NCBI GenBank assembly: GCA_937891325.1
Contig: CALAFU010000264.1
Location: forward strand, 1 to 8,419
Direction: 5' to 3'
DNA: 8,419 nt
From: an uncultured Candidatus Melainabacteria bacterium
Lineage (GTDB): Bacteria; Cyanobacteriota; Vampirovibrionia; Gastranaerophilales; Gastranaerophilaceae
This document shows, piece after piece, positions 4,413 to 8,419 of the stretch; the first letter of the stretch is position 1; each line of letters opens with the position of its first letter. The notes under the pieces are model-generated. The model made no database searches, was not told the origin of the DNA, and saw only the letters and a list, made by a program, of their open reading frames with translations. Position numbers and translations under genes: made by a program.

Positions 4413-6938
4413 ATGGCGTTAACACTAGATAACATCAGACAACTCTATAATTTACAAAAGGCTTCTGACAAAGAGGTTATGGAGTTTGCAAAAGCAAACA
4501 ACATAGAAATTAGTTTGTCAGGGGTTAAGAATACTGCAAATTTAAATGACTTAAAAGGAAACGTAGGTGGTTCTCTGTTTGGTGCAAAACAACAAGGAAC
4601 TCAACAAAAAGTGCCTACAACATTTACTCCACAAACAAGATTAACTTTTGGAAATTCAAAACAGTATCAACTTGGTAATCAACCACTAAGTCAAAATACG
4701 TCTATTTTTGGAAAACAAACATTAAATGGAAATAACAACATATTTGGTTTAGATACTACATTTAACCAAAATGTGTCTGGTAATGTTGCTCAAGCCGGTT
4801 TTACTCCGCAAACAAAGAAAACATCATTGTTAGACAGTTTCTTATCTAATTCAATGTTTAATTTTAGTGTTTCTAAAAAGCCGGAAATTACCTACGTTGA
4901 CGGTAATGCCGAAATTGATATGAGCAAAGTTAAGACTCAAGAATTCATTGATGGTGGAAAATTGCGCTATACAATGGAAGACGGTTCTGTTGTAGAAAGA
5001 CAATTGTCAGATGAAACAATTGCAAAAACAGGTGCTACTGCACAATATTCAAAAATTGAATATGTAGACGGAAAAGCAATTTACTACGATACTGACGGAA
5101 AAGAAGCTAAAACTCGTGAAGTTCGTTTTGGCGAAAACGGTTACGTAAAAGACGGCAATTCTATTGATGAAGATTTAGTTTCAGTATTAGGTCAAGATAA
5201 ACTTGATAAATTAGCAGGTAAAAAAGCTAAGGCTGACAATCTTTTAGCGCAAATTAATGAAAATTTGGCAGACCTTTCTGATGAAAAAATTGCTCAAATT
5301 GCTCAATCAGACCCTGAAAGAGCCGAACAAATGAAAAAAGATAAGGCTAAATTTGAAAATAGAAAAGCTAAAGTTGAACAAAGTATGTTCAAGGAAAAAG
5401 AGTCTTTAGCTAGTGATTACATTAAAAAAGTATATAAAGAATGTGATGGCGATCCTGAAAAGATTAAAGCTAGAATTAATAATTTAATTAAAAACTCTGA
5501 TATGGATACTGAGGCTGCTCAACAAATGGTTCATATCTTGGGTAGCTTTGTCGAAAGAACTAAAAACATGTCAAAAGAAGAAATAGCTACATTCTTTGAA
5601 ACAGCTATGGACGCTTCAATTGCAGGTGGTGCTGATAATGCTGCTGCAATGGCAGACCCTGTTACTCGTATGAGTGGTAAAAAAGGTAAAGCTATGTTAG
5701 ATGCATACGCTACTGCAGCCCAAAATACAGGTAATGAAAAAGTTGCAACAGATGCATTAATTGAAAATATTGATAATACAGTAGATGCTGATACAGGCGA
5801 AGTTGATACAGAACAAGCAACAAGTATCGGTAGAGCTGTTACTCAAATGGCTGGAGATACAGGTGCTATCGCTTTAGGTCAACGAGTAAAAGATACGGAT
5901 AGTGATGATTTGAAGGTTGCTACAAATACCGCAATCGATGAACAAGCTGCAAGAACAGGCAACAAAGAAGTAATGGAAACTTCTATTGATGTTGCTACAT
6001 CTATTGAAGATGCCGACAAACAAGTTCAAGCCAACGAAAATGCTCATAAAACTTATGAAGAAATGGGTGCATCAGATAAGACAAAACAAGCTCGTGCAGA
6101 GATTGTAGGTTCTCGTATCGGCGATTATCATGAAGATGCTCAACTAAGTGTTGACGAAACTGAACGTAAATATGATATAGAAGATGCATACAATTTGGCA
6201 GCATCACAAGCAATCCAAAATGTTGCATCTAAAAACCAAACAGAAATGGTTCAAAGAACTATAGATTCTGGTAACGAAGAAGCAATGACTAACGTTGCTG
6301 ATCATGCCTACGAATTAGATCCTGACAATGTTGAAGATGTTGTTAAGATGTTGAAAGAACAAGGTTCTGACAAAACTAAACAAGCGTTAGAAGAGGCTAA
6401 AACTCGTTACGAAGAACAAGCTAAGCGTGATAAAGAAACTGCAGAGGCTAAAAAAGCAGAAACAGAACGTGCCAAAGCTGCTCAAGCTGAAGCCGAAAAA
6501 GCTAAAGCAAAAGCAAAAGAACAAGAACAACAAGCTAAGGCTCAAACTCAACAAGCAACTAAAAATACTCAAACCGTTGCAAAAGGTGACGGTCAACAAG
6601 CTAAGACTAGTTTCTCAAACGTAAGTATTTTAAAAGCAATTTCAACAAAAGAATTCAAAGAAAAATCAATTGCTGAAAAGAAAGAAGTATTTAAACAATT
6701 AAATACAAGAGAACGTGCTCAAGCTATTGGTGAAATGGTTGAAACTACAGATGCCACATCATTGAAGAGTATGATGTTTAGCAGTTTCAAAACTGATATT
6801 TTGAAATATTTAGTTCAACATGCAAACGCTCAAAATAACCAAAAATTGCAATACGTTGAAAGATTCTTATCTCCAACAGATAAAAAGATGCTTGAAAAAA
6901 TGCAAGAGGAACACGAAAAAAATAAACTTATATTATAA
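4413..6938 (+). CDS. Uncharacterised 841-aa modular protein (FG-rich, helical repeats, coiled coil)
   Basis: I do not recognise a family. No signal peptide or membrane helix is visible, so it is probably cytoplasmic or exported by a non-Sec route. Residues 1-38 form a small domain (MALTLDNIRQLYNLQKASDK...). Residues 40-150 are Q/N/G/T-rich and probably disordered, with SLFG (54), LTFG (77), SIFG (97) and NIFG (109) and two copies of FTPQT (71, 130). Residues 158-250 look beta-rich with two YVDG turns (161, 217). Residues 265-400 are charged helices. Residues about 425-640 are Ala-rich, with loosely repeated helices separated by TGN/DTG turns (439, 482, 515) and acidic loops. Residues 650-730 form a Lys/Ala/Glu/Gln coiled coil. 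Residues 733-841 form a compact helical domain ending in LSPTDKKMLEKM. The start has only a weak GGAT as ribosome binding site but is the first ATG in frame. It is monocistronic, ending at a strong terminator. A structural or scaffold role is a guess. Confidence 0.88.
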   Translation: MALTLDNIRQLYNLQKASDKEVMEFAKANNIEISLSGVKNTANLNDLKGNVGGSLFGAKQQGTQQKVPTTFTPQTRLTFGNSKQYQLGNQPLSQNTSIFGKQTLNGNNNIFGLDTTFNQNVSGNVAQAGFTPQTKKTSLLDSFLSNSMFNFSVSKKPEITYVDGNAEIDMSKVKTQEFIDGGKLRYTMEDGSVVERQLSDETIAKTGATAQYSKIEYVDGKAIYYDTDGKEAKTREVRFGENGYVKDGNSIDEDLVSVLGQDKLDKLAGKKAKADNLLAQINENLADLSDEKIAQIAQSDPERAEQMKKDKAKFENRKAKVEQSMFKEKESLASDYIKKVYKECDGDPEKIKARINNLIKNSDMDTEAAQQMVHILGSFVERTKNMSKEEIATFFETAMDASIAGGADNAAAMADPVTRMSGKKGKAMLDAYATAAQNTGNEKVATDALIENIDNTVDADTGEVDTEQATSIGRAVTQMAGDTGAIALGQRVKDTDSDDLKVATNTAIDEQAARTGNKEVMETSIDVATSIEDADKQVQANENAHKTYEEMGASDKTKQARAEIVGSRIGDYHEDAQLSVDETERKYDIEDAYNLAASQAIQNVASKNQTEMVQRTIDSGNEEAMTNVADHAYELDPDNVEDVVKMLKEQGSDKTKQALEEAKTRYEEQAKRDKETAEAKKAETERAKAAQAEAEKAKAKAKEQEQQAKAQTQQATKNTQTVAKGDGQQAKTSFSNVSILKAISTKEFKEKSIAEKKEVFKQLNTRERAQAIGEMVETTDATSLKSMMFSSFKTDILKYLVQHANAQNNQKLQYVERFLSPTDKKMLEKMQEEHEKNKLIL

Positions 6939-6947
6939 AATATTAGT

Positions 6948-6984
6948 AAAAAGGCGGTCGGTGAATTTCACCGACCGCCTTTTT
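6948..6984. terminator. Bidirectional intrinsic terminator
   Basis: A perfect 17-bp stem (6948-6964 with 6968-6984) closes a 3-nt loop. Its core GGCGGTCGGTGA is strikingly GC-rich against the AT-rich surroundings, and the stem is bounded by A5 on the left and T5 on the right. Each strand therefore ends in a U run. It lies between two convergent genes, 9 nt after the 841-aa gene and 18 nt beyond the phosphofructokinase stop, and serves both. Confidence 0.93.
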
Positions 6985-7002
6985 GTTTATCTTAATTTTG
7001 AA

Positions 7003-8419
7003 TTAAGCGTGTTCAATTTGTAAAGTAACAGTTGTTAAGTCACAAACTTCACTTGGTCCAAAGTATTGGATAGCACCTGGGAATAAGTAACGGTCATTCA
7101 TTGCCCATTCTTCTCTCATAGCTTCTAATTCTTTGAATACTTTGCCGTCTAATTTGATTAATGCTTTTTGGATAACCGGTTTCATTTCACCGTGACGTTT
7201 TTCCATGTTCATCATCATAGTTAGAGGAACACCGCCAGCAACCCATTCTTTAGCCGGTTTAATCAAGTTTTTAACTGATGATAAGTAACCTGTTAAACCG
7301 AAGTTGATTAAAGCAAAAGCGTTAAAGCCTAATGAGTAGCAATAATCAGCATCAAAGTTTGAAGGGAATGCACAACGTCCTTCATAACCGAAGAAGTGAG
7401 CTTGATCTGAGAATTTACCAACGTAAACGCCTTCATCTTTTAATTCGTTTAATCTTGTTCTAATCATTTCAATTAATAATTTTTCTGTTTCAATTCTAGA
7501 AACTTGAACGTTACCGTGAGGGTCTCTGTCCATTAATAATTGAGCTTTGATTAAAGCTGGTAAGCTCATGAACAATTTTGCATTATTTTCATCTAATTTT
7601 GATGCAATAATTTTGAATTTTTCTTCTGAACGAACGTTTTGGTAAGTTTCGTCAGTTTCTAATTCGTGAGTTAAATCGTTCAATTTAGAAATTAAATCTT
7701 TCATTTCTGGAATGAATTCGATTAAACCTTCTGGAACGATTACGATACCGAAGTTTTTACCATTTTCAGCACGTTTGCAAATGATTTTGCACATATCTTC
7801 AACGATTTGGTTTAATGACATTTTCTTTTCTTCAACTTCTTCTGAAACTAAACAGATGTTTGGTTGAGTTTGTAATGCAGCTTCAACTGCAACGTGAGAA
7901 GCACTTCTACCCATGATTTTAATGAAGTGCCAATATTTTTTAGCTGAATTTGCATCTCTTTGAATATTACCGATTAATTCAGCGTAAGTTTTTGTAGCTG
8001 TATCAAAACCGAAAGAAACTTCGATTTGGTCGTTTTTCAAGTCGCCGTCAATTGTTTTAGGGCAACCGATTACTTGAATACCTGTATCGTGTTTAACGAA
8101 CCATTCAGCTAATAGTGCTGCGTTTGTGTTAGAATCATCACCGCCGATGATAACAACAGCAGAGATGTTCAATTTTTTACAAACTTCTAATGATTTTTTG
8201 AATTGTTCTTCTGTTTCTAATTTAGTTCTACCTGAACCGATGATATCAAAACCACCTGTATTTCTGTAAGCATCAATGAATTTGTCATCAAATTCTACGT
8301 ATTTACCGTCGATGATACCAGATGGACCACCTAAGAAACCATACAATTTGTTTTCTTTGTTAGCTTGTTTTAAAGCGTTATATAAACCTGCGATAACGTT
8401 GTGTCCACCAGGAGCTTGA
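7003..8419 (-). CDS. pfp: Pyrophosphate-dependent phosphofructokinase (PFP), 5' end beyond window
   Basis: The enzyme phosphorylates fructose 6-phosphate to fructose 1,6-bisphosphate using pyrophosphate instead of ATP, reversibly, in the cytoplasm. The frame runs unbroken off the right edge, with QAPGGHNVIAGLYNALK as the first visible residues, so an internal TTG at 8346 is not the true start. About 471 residues are visible, against roughly 550 in the long PFP-beta-like clade, so some 70-80 N-terminal residues are missing. In visible numbering: LYGFLGGPSGII (25-36), GGDDS (92-96, where the second Asp replaces the Gly of ATP enzymes and marks PPi use), PKTIDGDLKN (120-129, with the catalytic Asp residues), MGRS (169-172), VPEG (228-231) and YEGRC (345-349), which binds the sugar phosphate. 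All expected residues are present. It is convergent with the 841-aa gene and shows no functional link to it. Confidence 0.95.
   Translation of the reverse strand, partial: QAPGGHNVIAGLYNALKQANKENKLYGFLGGPSGIIDGKYVEFDDKFIDAYRNTGGFDIIGSGRTKLETEEQFKKSLEVCKKLNISAVVIIGGDDSNTNAALLAEWFVKHDTGIQVIGCPKTIDGDLKNDQIEVSFGFDTATKTYAELIGNIQRDANSAKKYWHFIKIMGRSASHVAVEAALQTQPNICLVSEEVEEKKMSLNQIVEDMCKIICKRAENGKNFGIVIVPEGLIEFIPEMKDLISKLNDLTHELETDETYQNVRSEEKFKIIASKLDENNAKLFMSLPALIKAQLLMDRDPHGNVQVSRIETEKLLIEMIRTRLNELKDEGVYVGKFSDQAHFFGYEGRCAFPSNFDADYCYSLGFNAFALINFGLTGYLSSVKNLIKPAKEWVAGGVPLTMMMNMEKRHGEMKPVIQKALIKLDGKVFKELEAMREEWAMNDRYLFPGAIQYFGPSEVCDLTTVTLQIEHA

Noticed and set aside
4402..4422. Six-codon frame (MDRLWR) overlapping the start of the 841-aa gene
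   Set aside because: It has no ribosome binding site, and a frame this short is expected by chance.
8344..8346. TTG as the start codon of the phosphofructokinase
   Set aside because: The frame continues upstream and encodes the conserved QAPGGHNVIAGLYNALK segment, so the true start lies beyond the window.
1..8419. CRISPR array, insertion sequence, tRNA, rRNA, toxin-antitoxin or phage-defence genes
   Set aside because: No regularly spaced repeats, transposase motifs, terminal inverted repeats, tRNA arms or defence-enzyme motifs were seen on either strand.

Overview
The window is AT-rich (by eye roughly one third G+C) and carries the genes of a flagellated, probably anaerobic bacterium. The flagellar pair FliJ-FliK, a pyrophosphate-dependent phosphofructokinase and the lysine/asparagine-rich codon pattern would suit an uncultured gut lineage such as Gastranaerophilales (Melainabacteria). 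A low-GC Firmicute or another gut phylum cannot be excluded, so this placement is an inference. Stops are a mix of TAA and TGA, so nothing points to recoding.

Layout. Positions 1-4135 form a leftward block. In transcription order it holds a 59-aa unknown protein (4135-3956), a 172-aa unknown protein (3946-3428), prmC (3474-2647), fliJ (2547-2053) and fliK (2063-81). A very short coupled reading frame (88-32) and the first codons of a further gene then run off the left edge. Most junctions overlap or nearly touch. The exception is the 97-nt gap before fliJ, which holds a sigma-28-like promoter candidate overlapped by a perfect inverted repeat. This suggests that fliJK can be switched on with late flagellar genes independently of prmC.

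Positions 4136-4412 are a divergent intergenic region. It has a plausible leftward sigma-70 promoter, repeated TGTAAA boxes, and four A-tracts about 10 bp apart that should bend the DNA. From it an 841-aa protein of unknown function is transcribed rightward (4413-6938). That protein is mosaic: a Q/N/G-rich stretch with four FG dipeptides, a small beta-like segment, a long Ala-rich helical-repeat region, a Lys/Ala/Gln coiled coil and a helical C-terminal domain. It is the least explained object here.

A perfect 17-bp hairpin flanked by A and T runs (6948-6984) terminates both this gene and the convergent PPi-dependent phosphofructokinase (7003-8419, minus strand). The phosphofructokinase reading frame continues beyond the right edge.

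How the genes fit together: FliJ (export chaperone escort and ATPase stalk) and FliK (secreted hook-length ruler) both serve the flagellar type III export apparatus. PrmC modifies translation release factors and PFP serves glycolysis, so both are housekeeping neighbours. No complete new system can be demonstrated from this window. The best candidates for novelty are the 841-aa protein with its unusual promoter region, and the two small unknown proteins ahead of prmC.
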